Origin: Heterotrichella gracilis
Lineage: Eukaryota > Sar > Xanthophyceae > Tribonematales > Xanthonemataceae
Reading direction: 5' to 3'
DNA length: 64,000 bases
Assembly: GCA_032358255.1 (NCBI GenBank)
Contig: JAULBX010017636.1
Span: forward strand, 1 to 64,000
Within the stretch, counting starts at the first letter, position 1, and the number at the start of each line of letters is the position of its first letter. The position numbers and the translations under genes are program-made. Below are positions 1-11,400 of the stretch, in pieces. Below the pieces are notes generated by a model. The model was not told the DNA's origin and searched no databases. It was given only the letters and a program-made list of their open reading frames with translations.

Positions 1-77
<77 letters not shown>
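1..77. repeat. (TCTA)n microsatellite
   Basis: About 19 uninterrupted TCTA units run from the window edge to position 77. The tract may extend beyond the window. The following stretch to 259 lies 3' of the legumain stop codon on the minus strand and is probably its 3' untranslated region or intergenic; I see no gene in it. Confidence 0.97.
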
Positions 78-259
78 GCAACCAGTGAGGGCATTGACCA
101 TTCACACAGGTGCGCTGCACCGTGGTGCAACGCGTTACTGTTCAAAGGTGCAACTCGACACCCAAGGGTAGCATGTCACATACACCACATGTGCGGCCAC
201 AGATGCAGTGACAACCAGAGGGTGCAATGGCACGGGTACGGCCGGCAGGAGTATGCACC

Positions 260-3200
260 CTATCCTACACACTGCCCACCACGCACCCTGAGGCAGTCCC
301 AGTCGTCCACCGCCGGAGCATCCGCCTGCCCCGCCCTCAAGTAGCCGCTCACCACCGCCTCCACCACGCCGCCGTTCACCCCCGCCCTGCCTGTGGCCGC
401 CAGCAGCACCTGTCCCGCCTGCCCCTGCACCAGGTGCGCCACCGCTGCGCGCACGTGTGTGTCTGCAGCACTGCGCCTTGCCAGCGTTGCCTCCAGCGCT
501 GCCTGTGCCTCAACCTTGGGGGCGCCCTCAGCGGCACGGGTGACCCTAGGTGGGGTGGGGAAGGGGAGGGGGTTGGGCGGAAGCTGCTTGTGTCGATACA
601 TTCCAAGCAGACACGTGTGGCAGGTGTGGATGGAAGCAACAAGCCACTGCACAACAGGAGTTCAACTGCATGCTTTTACCATCATTCCATACCCCTCACC
701 TGGCGTAGAAGTGCAACAAGTCTGCGTCTCGCTGGCTCACGGCCTGCAGCGGGGTCCAGGGTGCAGAGGAAAGAGGGCCGTTGGGGGAGGAGCCACCGCA
801 CACATCCAGGGTGCAGTCGCCTGTGGACAAGGGGGCAGTGCATTGATACCTGAGTGGACATCAGCTCAAGTAGGATTCAAGCACTACAGGAGCTGGGTGG
901 TGCAGGGCAGTCCTATAATGGGGATTGCCGGGACTTTCAAAACACATTTAAAACTAGACTTAAAACGACATTTGTTTTAAATTTTCATATTTGAACTACA
1001 TACAAAATTATCCACACAATGCTGCCACATCGCTCAGGCGCTCTCTGCTCCACGTCACCCAACAAGAATCGCTCGTGTCCCTCCCTCCCTTCTAGCCAGC
1101 CGCCCTCCTACCCCCCCACCCCCCTCACCTGTGTTCCCCTGGCCCACAAAGTCCGCCACCGGCTCGTCTGTGAAGTCAATCTCCCCGTACTTCATCACGT
1201 GGCTGCCAGCCTGGTAGGAGAAGTTCTGGCTGGTGCGGCGCTCAACCTGCTTGAACTGCTGGGCAAGGCTCTCGTGGGTGAGGTCCGAGGCATCGCTGCA
1301 GGGGGGAAGGGAGATAGTAGGAGTAAGGCCAGAAATGGGGCTGGGCTGTGGACGACGCGAAATGGGGAAGTGTTTAGGGTGTTGGGGAAGAGGGCACAGC
1401 ATGGCATAGCATGGCAATGGCCAGTGGCGACCTAGATGGTTGCCGGGCGTTGAGTGCGTCGGATGGCACTACTGGCATGCCGCCCAGCCCATGCATGTAC
1501 GCCTGAGAGGGTCACCCTACCAGTGCAGTGCGATACCCCACCGTACCAGTGCAGTGCAATACTCCACACAACACTCCTCCATCACAAATCCCCCCTTCAA
1601 CCATGCACCTTCCAAACCTGCATGCACGCCCCTCTTTTCCCCCTCCGCCCCCTCACCTGTCCTCCATCCACGCCACAGAGTACAGGTCGCCCAGGCAGGT
1701 GTCAAACTCAGGTGGCGGTGCGGGGTTCATGCCCGGGCAGTAGGTTCCCCAGCTGGACTCGAATGGGTTTGACGCGGTGGTAGCATACACCTTGATGTCA
1801 TCGGGCAGCAGGCCCTGGAACATGCTGCCGCTCTCACAGGCCTCGATGTACAGCACAGCCTCCTTGAAACCCCTGCGAGGGTGCGGGCAGATGCGTGAAA
1901 ACCCTAAGGGTGCGGGACAAACGCTGGGACCCCGGGGAGGGGGTGCATGGGTGGTGGTTCTGGGGCATGGTGACCACACGCAAGAGGCAATTGCCAGTGA
2001 AGCAGCAGTGGAGTATTGCTGCCACGCATGGGGGTAGCCCAAGCTAAGGGAGGGATTGGCGTTGCACCAGCACCCCCATACTTGCCCCCGTCCCCCCCAC
2101 TTACTTCTTCTCATACTTGGCCTGCAGCGTCTTGATGAACTCATCGGCATACAGGAAGCGGCCGCTGGGCATGCCGAGAATACCTGCGGGCGGTGGGGAG
2201 GGAGGGTGGGTGTTGGTGACATGACAAAATAGAATACGCATAAAATGAAAAACAAAACTAAAATTTATTATGAAATAAAAAACCAGAAATTCATTATCTA
2301 CCCTACATGCGTCTGGGCCGTCTCTCAGTCCCAATGTGGCTGACCATCCTTTCAGACCAGCTACGCACATGGCGCAAGCCAAAGTGCCATGGTGGAGATG
2401 CACATGCAGGTAGGTGCACGTGTGGCATGTGCCAGCACCGCATTCCTGCGCAGCGCAGATTCAGACAGGTGGTCACCACTTGCGCACAGCATGCACCCTC
2501 TGCGTGCCAATTCCCCCCTCCTCCCCCCCCCCAACCCGCACCCCACACACCTGTGGCCCCATGGTCTGAGTAGTACACAAACACACGGTCAGAGGAGCCG
2601 GAGGCAACCACCTTGCGCACAACCGCGGGGTTGGAGGTCTCAACGCCGGCCTACGGGGTGACGGGGAATGCGGGGGGAGGCTCAGGCACGGGGCAACGGC
2701 AAGAGTACAACAGGACAGGTCATGGCCACTGGCACATGGCTGGCCGTGCCTGAAGGCAGCAACACATGGCGTGCAGAAACGTCTTCCACGTATTGAGTCA
2801 CTGTGCTGGGCGGCACTGCCAAGGTGCGCCATTGAGGGCATGGGATATGCACATCGAGTAGACACATTTCTGATGCAGCACTGCGCATGGAACGCATATG
2901 TATACATGGCCGCAGGCTTGCACACTGTCGGTGGCGGGTGGCGCCCTCTGGCAGTGGCCACGTATGGTACATGGTGCATGTTGCTTGTTGTATTTTGCGT
3001 ACCACGTCACCCGCCAGGACCGCCAGGAAGTTCTTAGCGTTCACGTCGGCACCCTTGTAGTCCTGGGGGGGGCAATGGCACACAGCATCTTAGGGGGGAA
3101 TTGCAGGTTGGGTTGAGGAGGTTGAAACCACACACACGCTAGGGTGAGAAGGAATGTACCACCAGCACTAGCAGTCAGCACCGTAGTGCTCATGCAAGTG

Positions 3201-4079
3201 CACCACTGGTTGCAGTCATGGTTGCGCAGGCGCCACTCACCACGTGCACTCCCTTGTACACATCCTCCCCTCCTGGCGTGTTGAACAACTGGCCAGGGTG
3301 GGGGTTGTATGGGCTGGGGGCCACGTCGTCGTACATCATGGTGATGATGCGCTCAACAGGCACGCCGCCGCGACGCACAATGTGGTACGCCTGTGTGGGG
3401 GTGGGGGAAGGGAGTGGGAATATCTGGAGACGTGGTTGTGGTGGGGTATTGGCTACAGGACTGTGACGCAATAAATTCCCAGCTTGGTTGGGCTGGTACC
3501 CCAGTCCCAGCACCACAGTTAACATAGCAGGTTATGGGCGCCAGTAGCCGCATCCGGTCTGCTGCAATCGATGGGCCCTCCTTTGAGAGGTTGTTGCGTC
3601 ACGACCCCTATGCATGCATGCATAGCTCTCACGGTGCCCCACTTACGTGCGCCACGTCCGCCTGGTGCCTGTAGTTGTACCACCCATTGGAGCCTGCTAT
3701 GAGTAGCACCCATATCTTGCCTGCACGGGTGGAGGGGTGGCTTGAGGAGGTGCGCTGTGGGATGCATGTCTCTCGTAGGGCATCAGCCCCGTGTGCGCTG
3801 TGCAAACATGGGCTTAGATGGGAAGGACGCTCATGAATTTTATGCACAAATAAACAAACTTGATTACGTCTGCCCTCGTGTCTGGCAACAACACTGTACC
3901 CCACGATACCCCACGAGTTGTGGGCGGTGTGCGCCTGCTGGCCACGCCAACTTACCGCTGTCTTCGCTGCTTGCTGACGACACGGCATCAGCAAGAGCCT
4001 TGTCCAATGGCCTTGCCGCGCATGCCGTCACGGCCAAGGCTGCCAACAGCAGCGCAAGGGGTGCCCGGGGTTTCGTCAT
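260..4079 (-). CDS. LGMN: Legumain / vacuolar processing enzyme (asparaginyl endopeptidase, peptidase C13)
   Basis: Ten exons join in phase: 3956-4079, 3647-3720, 3241-3390, 3003-3062, 2551-2650, 2105-2183, 1657-1872, 1129-1295, 700-820 and 260-545. They give about 458 residues, close to plant vacuolar processing enzymes. The family cleaves after Asn in vacuoles or lysosomes and matures other proteases and storage proteins. The N-terminus is a hydrophobic signal peptide ([20 protein letters not shown]). The catalytic pair is visible as His166 in YYSDHG and Cys208 in EACESGSMF, with the 42-residue spacing usual in the family. The C-terminal prodomain contains the family motif [11 protein letters not shown]. 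Exon 9 carries an unusual Cys/Ser/Pro-rich segment before that motif. It is divergent from SMC4. The start is the only Met preceding a signal peptide. The exon 4 donor is the least certain join. Confidence 0.93.
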
Positions 4080-5439
4080 CTGTGAGGGTGTCGTGTGACA
4101 AGCCCAGAAGGCAGCGAAAGCAAAATTGAACAGAGAGCCTACGTTAAAAAGGTCGCATAGCTACCTATTGTTGGGTTTGATGGTTCATTCAGGGCCTGCT
4201 TAAGCCTAAGCTAGCCTGTTGGTTTGGCTCAGCAATGTCCTTCCGAAACCAAGGGTTTGGTGTCCCCGTTTGGGCAACACCTCTGACGTCCCCCCTGATT
4301 AACTTTTTCAAACGTTCTCGAGATGGCAATCACCTGCTACAAACGGACCGAACCTGGTCTGGTCTGCAGGCTTTGCCGGTGACTAGGGTGCCAACGGAAG
4401 GAAGCGTTGCATGCGGGCATAGGCGAACGACCTGTGGACGTTGCGAGGGACCAACTATCGTCCTGGAGGCATGAGGTGAGCCCTCCTGCTGTTACACTAT
4501 CAGGAGACGTAATACTTCGCTTTCGCACCGGTGGTGAAGTATCTAGTAACCGCTGGTCAATAGCTTGTTGCTTGTGTTCCTGTCGCACCAGTAGTGCATG
4601 CATATTGCACCCATTTATCAGGCCTGGCAGTTTGTAAAGGAGAAAGTCAACTGCTTTTAAGCGTAAGCACGTTCAGCCTTTTTCGTTGTTTTAAGACTAC
4701 GAGTCGCCACAAATTCATCTTTTCTGAACTTCCCGTAGTCTTGGCGCTGCACAGTTTACCTCGTTGGTACCCTTGGTCAACGCCCATGTAAAGTAATCTG
4801 GCAGCAGACTGTTTGGCAGTGGTTGTGAAACAAGTGAGCTAGACAGGTTATGTCTACCAGCATGTATTCTCGAGAAGTAGCTTCCAATATAGCGTTGAAT
4901 GTCTGTGGTGCTGCTGCTAGGTCAAAGAGCACAGCACATTTTACTCCCTACCACTGGAGTGGAGGAGGAAGTCTGTGCCACCTTTCATAGCATGCTTTGT
5001 TTCACTCTTTTACAAGCAAAGGTCTAGGTCAAATCTCCCTTTTGTCCATGCCTTTTTCATGTGTCTGTAGAAGTAACCCCAGCGCAGGTCCTGAAAGGCT
5101 CGCTTGTCATGCCATGCTTGGTCCCTTGCAAGGGTGTTGCAAAAGCATAGGGGTTGTACTCATGTGTCCAATTAGTCAAAGCATGCGCACCACTGTTACT
5201 TGTGGTAGTGTTGTGCTCTCTCCATGCTGGTGCCTGCTTCCCTGCACACCGTGCAACCGTGGAAGTATACAACAAGATGGCCCTTACCTGTGCCGCTGCT
5301 GTGGCTGCACAGGCAAGCAGGGACCATGCAAGGGGTGAAAGTCACACTGACTGATCGAAACCATCCTTTTGCTCCTTCCCAGGTGCTAGCCTGAACACCA
5401 CTCTTGTCGCCCAGTGCTGGTGCCAGCCCGGTCAGCAGT
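4080..5439. promoter_or_regulatory. Divergent intergenic region between legumain and SMC4
   Basis: About 1.36 kb separates the two start codons, which point away from each other, so both promoters and 5' untranslated regions must lie here. Base composition is lower in GC than the flanking exons. I see no TATA box at a convincing position, no recognisable domain in any reading frame, and no RNA gene. Confidence 0.5.
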
Positions 5440-8400
5440 ATGGAGGTGGACACACCACAGGGGCGGCCCAGCCGCCTCATGATCAAAGAAATGGTGTTGG
5501 ACAACTTCAAGTCATACGCTGGACCACAGCGGGTTGGGCCCTTCCACAAGGTACAGGAGCAAAGGGGCAGCCGTGGCACGCTGGACCAGTGAACTGGGCT
5601 TTGGTCCCATATGTGGTCCAAGATTACAGTGGTACTGACACACCAGCAAAGGCCTGTGGCAGTGTGTCTGACAGTTTGCCTGTGTCTCGCGCAGAGCTTC
5701 TCTTCAGTGGTGGGACCCAATGGCAGCGGCAAGTCCAACGTCATCGACGCCATGCTGTTTGTGTTTGGCAAGCGCGCCAAGCAGGTAACCTGTTGCAATG
5801 CTTGTGTACCGTCAGAGCATGCACGCCACTGTATGTGCTGTTGGATACACCCCATTGCGCTGCACCACACCCCGCCCCCGCCCTTGCCTCCCCTCCAGCC
5901 CTTGAGCCTGTGCGTGTGCATTCTTCTCGCTGCAGCTGCGCCTGAACAAGGTTTCTGAGCTGATCCACAACTCCACGCACCACCGCGACCTGGAGACAGC
6001 CAAGGTGTCGGTACACTTCCAGGAGATCATCGACCTGGTGAGGACCACGCTGAAACACATACCCTAACACATACCCAGTGCTGCTCCACCGCCTGCCCTT
6101 CAGCAGCCCTCGCACCCAACCCTATGGAAGCGTGCACCACCTTATGCTACCCATGGCAGTTAAGGTGTCACACTGGTGTGTCTCATGTTCGCGCTCATGA
6201 CTGCAGGATGATGAGAGCTTTGAGGTCATCCCCGACTCCGACTTTGTCGTGTCCCGCACTGCCCACCGCAACAACGCCTCCAACTACTACATTAACGACC
6301 GCAAGTCCAACTTCACCGAGGTCACCGACCTGCTCAAGGGCAAGGGGATAGACCTGGACAACAACAGGTTCCTCATACTGCAGGTGGGTGGGGGGGTGGT
6401 GTGGCGGTAGTGGGGGGGATTTAAGGTTGGCACATGGCAGCCATGGGGTGGTGGGCACAGGAGTCATTGGTGCATGGTGCATGGAGGGGGGCGCACTACG
6501 GTATTGGCTGCGTGGTGGTTACTCTTCAAATCGCCTGCACTGATGAGCATGGGCCTTGTAAGTGCGCATGTGTCCATCCTTCCTGCCCTGCCCTGCCCTG
6601 TCTGCTCACCCTGCATGTCCCCACCCCCCCAGGGCGAGGTTGAGCAGATCAGCCTGATGAAGCCCAAGGCCCAGGCAGCGCATGAGACCGGGCTGCTTGA
6701 GTACCTTGAGGACATCATTGGCACTGACAAGTATGTGGAGAAGATTGACGACATGGCAAAGAGGTGAGGGGGTGTGTGCTCAGCACAGGCAGGATCATGA
6801 CCAGCACTAGTATATTGCCACCACGCAATCATTGCTGTGCACCTGCTCCCAGTCTGTATGTACTCTGCATCAAGCGGGGGCTCTCACATCACGGCAAATT
6901 CCTTGTCCACATGACATAGCTCTTTGAAGGTGTACTTTCTCACAAAATCCGTCTGGTTTGGTTCAACTGTATTTAACCAAAATGCAATTGCTGTTGTATA
7001 AAAAAGAGGAGTCTTTACTTTTTCCATTTGTGCGCAGGCTTGAGGAGCTGAACGAGTCCCGCCACGGCATCGTCCAGCGCGTGAAGCTGGTGGAGCGTGA
7101 GCGCCAGGGCCTGCAGGCTGAGAAGGACCTGGCGGAGGCATACCTGGGCAAGCAGAGGGAGCTGCTGCACTGCCAGATGGTCACATGCCAGCTGCACATA
7201 CGCGGGGGGCAGGTGAGAGCACATGTGCCAGGTCACAGCTAGCATACGCGCATGTGCTGGTGTGAACATGCTGGAAGGCATGGGCATTATGTTGCTGCGG
7301 CCATGGGTGGCGCATGCGTGCTGTCCCCCCATGTTGATTCCTGCCTAACCCCCCGACCTTACTCCCTTGCCTGCAGCGCAACCTGTCCACCATTGAGGGC
7401 AAGGTGGCTGAGCTGGAGGCCAAGCTGGCGCACGAGAAGGAGAAGCTGCAGGAGTACAACAGCGGGCTCAAGGAGGCGGAGAAGAGGTGCGAGAGGGAGG
7501 GGGGGAGCGGGCATGGCGACGGGGGAGTGGGTTAGGCAGGCTGCTGTGGCGTTGAGCCTTTTGCAAATGTCATTTAGTATCGATTTTCCTTTTGTTTTAA
7601 AAAGGGAGCACAGGAGGGTTGCTTCTTTTCCCTACAAAAAGACAAAATACATAAGACAAAAATGTATGTACGCTTTTAGGGCTCTGCTAATGACAGTAAG
7701 GCGGGGTGAAGTTGATGTCGTGTTTCCGGGGACATTGGGGCTCAAAGGAGGACGGGGGGGGGGGGGGAGAATTTGGTTGGTCAGTCCCTAGTTGGTTGAT
7801 TATTTCCAGTGGGGAGAGTAATTATATGCATTTATTAAATGGCAATATAAGCATTTAATAATCAAATACATATTTAAATAATTATTAATTAATTTCAATT
7901 TCCCAGGCTTTAAATGTTGAAACAATATTATGACCCCTTGGCGCCCCACACCAAACCAGTCAGGCCTTTCTTGTTGTAAATGGGCTTTATAGCCTCGCAC
8001 CACCACCCTGGCCGTTGGTAGCCATGATAGGCACTGCCTAGCGAGGTGTAGGCCCTACATTCCAAAACTGACCAACCAACTAGACGGGGGAAACTCAGAG
8101 CAGGGGGGGGGGGGCCCGGAAACACGACATCAACTTCACCTCGCCTAAAGAATAGGGTTATAGAGTGACATCTCATGTATTGATGCCAACCCCACCCCCC
8201 CGGCCCTTCTGCAGGTACAATGCTGTGCTTGCTGAGCACCAGTCCATACAGTCCGCGCTTGACTCTGCCAACGAGGACTTCAAGGAGTTTGAGCGCAAGG
8301 ACATCAAGCACCACGAGGACCTGAAGCACCTCAAGGCAAAGATCAAGAAGCTGGATGACAAGGCGGCAAAGGACAAGGGGAAGATGCAGGTGAGCGGGCT

Positions 8401-11400
8401 GCTGACCACACTCATGCTCCTGGCACCTTGCGCCTGCGTTGCTGGGTGTGTGTGGTCGATGGTGCACGGGCCATCATGGCGTGATGGTTGTGCCTCCTGC
8501 GCAGGCGATTGAGGAGGAGGCGGCAGCATCTGCTGAGGAGGTTCCACGCATGGAGGAGCAGGTGGTGCAGGCAAACAAGGACCTGGCACAGGCGGAACAG
8601 GTGGGGGAAATGCAAACGGGTGCACCAACGAAACGGGATATGCCGCTCTGCATTTTGTTTGGCCTTCAAACTCGTCTGTTGAGCAGCAAATCTGTTCCCA
8701 GTCCCTGGCGGTGGTGGTCTGTGGGTATGTACGGCCTTCCCGCCTACCCAGCCATGCGAGCCTTACATCTACATCTGCATATGTTTCAGATATGTTATTC
8801 TCGTTCCGGTAACCCCAGGCAGGCACATATGGATTGGTGTGCGATCTCTGCCATTAAACACACACCCACACCACGCTGTGTGTACCTGCAGGCGCTCGAG
8901 TCCCTCCACTCCAGCGTGCGCGACGAGGTTGAGGGGTACACGCAGGCGCTGCAGGGGGTGCGCGTGGAGCTGGCGCCATGGGAAGCCCAGATGGGCGAGG
9001 TGTCTGCACGCATGGGGGTGGCTGCGCAGGAGCGGGACATGTTGCTTGCCAAGCAGGAGCGGGCGGTGAAGAGCCTCAAGGTGGGGCAGAGACGGGGGCG
9101 CATGCGTGACATGGCTTGGGGATGAGGTGCAGAGTGTGTTGCAGCAGATGTTGTGGCATTCGCTCCCTGGACTGCCATAACTTGGTGTACACTATTTCCA
9201 AGCAATTTCATCGGGAGAATATTCAATCAGTAAATATAATAAAAAAAATAAAAATAAGGTAAAAAAAGTAATTGATTTTACTTAGATGTACCGCGCATTG
9301 ATCCATGAACCTGTTTAACCACCACAGGACGCCCAGGATGGCGCTGTCGCTGCTGAGGAGACAGTTGCGGTGCGCAAGCGTGAGATCACCGACATGGAGG
9401 CGGCGGGGGCCAGGCACAAGCGACAGGCGGAGGCTGCCAGGCAGGAGCTGGCGCTGGCACAGGCTGAGGTGGCGAGGCTGGAGGCAGGCGTGGTGGAGGT
9501 GCGGGGGAGGGTGGAGCAGCGGCGGGGCGAGAGCAGCGCACAGGTGGCGCAGAGCGGCATTGTCAAGGCGCTGCTGGCGGCAAAGGCGAAAGGTGGGCGG
9601 GCGGGGTTGGGGGGGGCATCATGCGGCATGGTGATTCATGCCTGTGTGCTGTGCTGGAATTGTACCGGAAAAAAATATACAAAGAAATATTTGCTGCTAA
9701 GAATATCTGCTACGCGATACCAAGTTAATGGAACCCCCATTATTTACTCCTACTCATGGGTTTTCTTTTCTGTTCAAGAAGATGCGATGTCAGGCATGTG
9801 CATCTGTTATCTTCCCCAGCAAGGCTCGCACCTGGCCCACAGCAGCAGCAGGCCGCGCAGCTCCTGCACTGTGTTGTAAATGAGCTGCGGCTGATGCTGT
9901 GTGCCTGCAGGTGAGCTGGACGGCATTTACGGCCGCCTGGGCGACCTTGGCGCGGTTGAGGCCAAGTACGACGTGGCGGTGTCCACTGCATGCGGGGCGC
10001 TGGACAACATCGTTGTTGACAGCACCAGCGATGCGCAGCGGTGCGTTGAGTACCTGCGGCGCCACCAGCTGGGTGTGGCCACCTTCCTCATACTGGACAA
10101 GCAGCAGCACCTGGCCAGGGCGATGAACGAGAAGGTCACGCCCCCGCCAGGTGAGGGGGAGAAGTAGGGGCAAGGGGCAGTTCATGCAGGTGCATACTAG
10201 TGGCAGGACTGGGGGGCTGGCCCCCAGACAGCATGATGCATTTGGCCGCATGGCCATGCACACCACATCACATCCTGTAGCAAGGCAGGGCACGTTTTAG
10301 AAAAGCATGTGCATGTGCGCATCAGGAAGTGAAACAATAGTGCCCCCAAAATAGAGTTTACACCTGCTGTGATTCAGTTCCCCAATTTGTTGCCCTGCAG
10401 GCACTCCCCGCCTGTTTGACCTGGTCAAGGTGCGTGACCCCCAGCTGCGCCTGGCATTCTACTACGCGCTGAGGGACACGCTGGTGGCGCACGACCTGGA
10501 GGCGGCGTCAGCAATCGCCTATGGGGGGGACAGGAGATGGAGGAGGGTGGTCACAATCAAGGTGCGGCTGGAGGGCGGCTTTCTGATATGTGGATGGGAA
10601 GTAAAGTTATGTGCTGCAGTCTTGAGGCATGCCAACTGAATACATGGGCATTGCAACCAAGGTATTGTGGGGAATTGTGCAGCAACAGGGTGTGTTTCCT
10701 TGCGCAGGGCGACATGATCAACGAGTCTGGCACCATGAGCGGGGGCGGGGGCAGGCCAAGGTCAGGCAAGATGTGCCTGGGCAGTGCGGGGCCGCCAAGG
10801 AGCGACAGCGCCGCTGCAGCCAAGGAGCTGGCACTGGCGGAGCAGCAGCTGGCGGCGGATGTGGCGGCGCTGGAGGGGGGCAGGACGCGGGCAGCTGATG
10901 CAGCCGCGGCACTGCGTGCTGCGGAGGATGGCCTTGCAGCGCTCGAGCTCTCCCTGCCCAAGGCGCGCATGGAGGTGGCTGCTGCGCTGGAGCGTGCGGG
11001 TGACCTACAGCGCAGGCTGGGGGAGCTGCAGGCGGCCACAAAGGTGAGGGGGTGGCATTAAATGTGCAGGACATGGAAATTTACGTGATTTCTGAATATT
11101 CATTCTCTATAATTGTCACGGGACATATTCTGAATATTCATTTTCTAGAATTACTACTGTCACGGGACACTGGTGGAGTATTTGAGCACAATGAAATTTC
11201 TCTGAAAACAAAACATAGCTGCGCAGGGGAGTGGATGGGTCTCATGGCGGTAGGTCACCTCTGCAGATCCTCTCCGCCATTGCGCTGCACTACTGATGTG
11301 CACCGTCATGCCCATGTGCATCACCTGGTCGTTCACGCGTGGCCATGGCATGCCCCATGGTGCAGGTGAGCGCCGAGGACGCCGCCCAGCTGAAGCAGTT

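Noticed and set aside
1-77. (TCTA)n as a possible regulatory element
   Set aside because: A plain microsatellite cut by the window edge; nothing links it to a function.
5196-5921. 241-codon minus-strand open frame
   Set aside because: Lies opposite SMC4 exons 1 and 2 and its promoter; the SMC4 Walker A exon on the plus strand is the real coding sequence.
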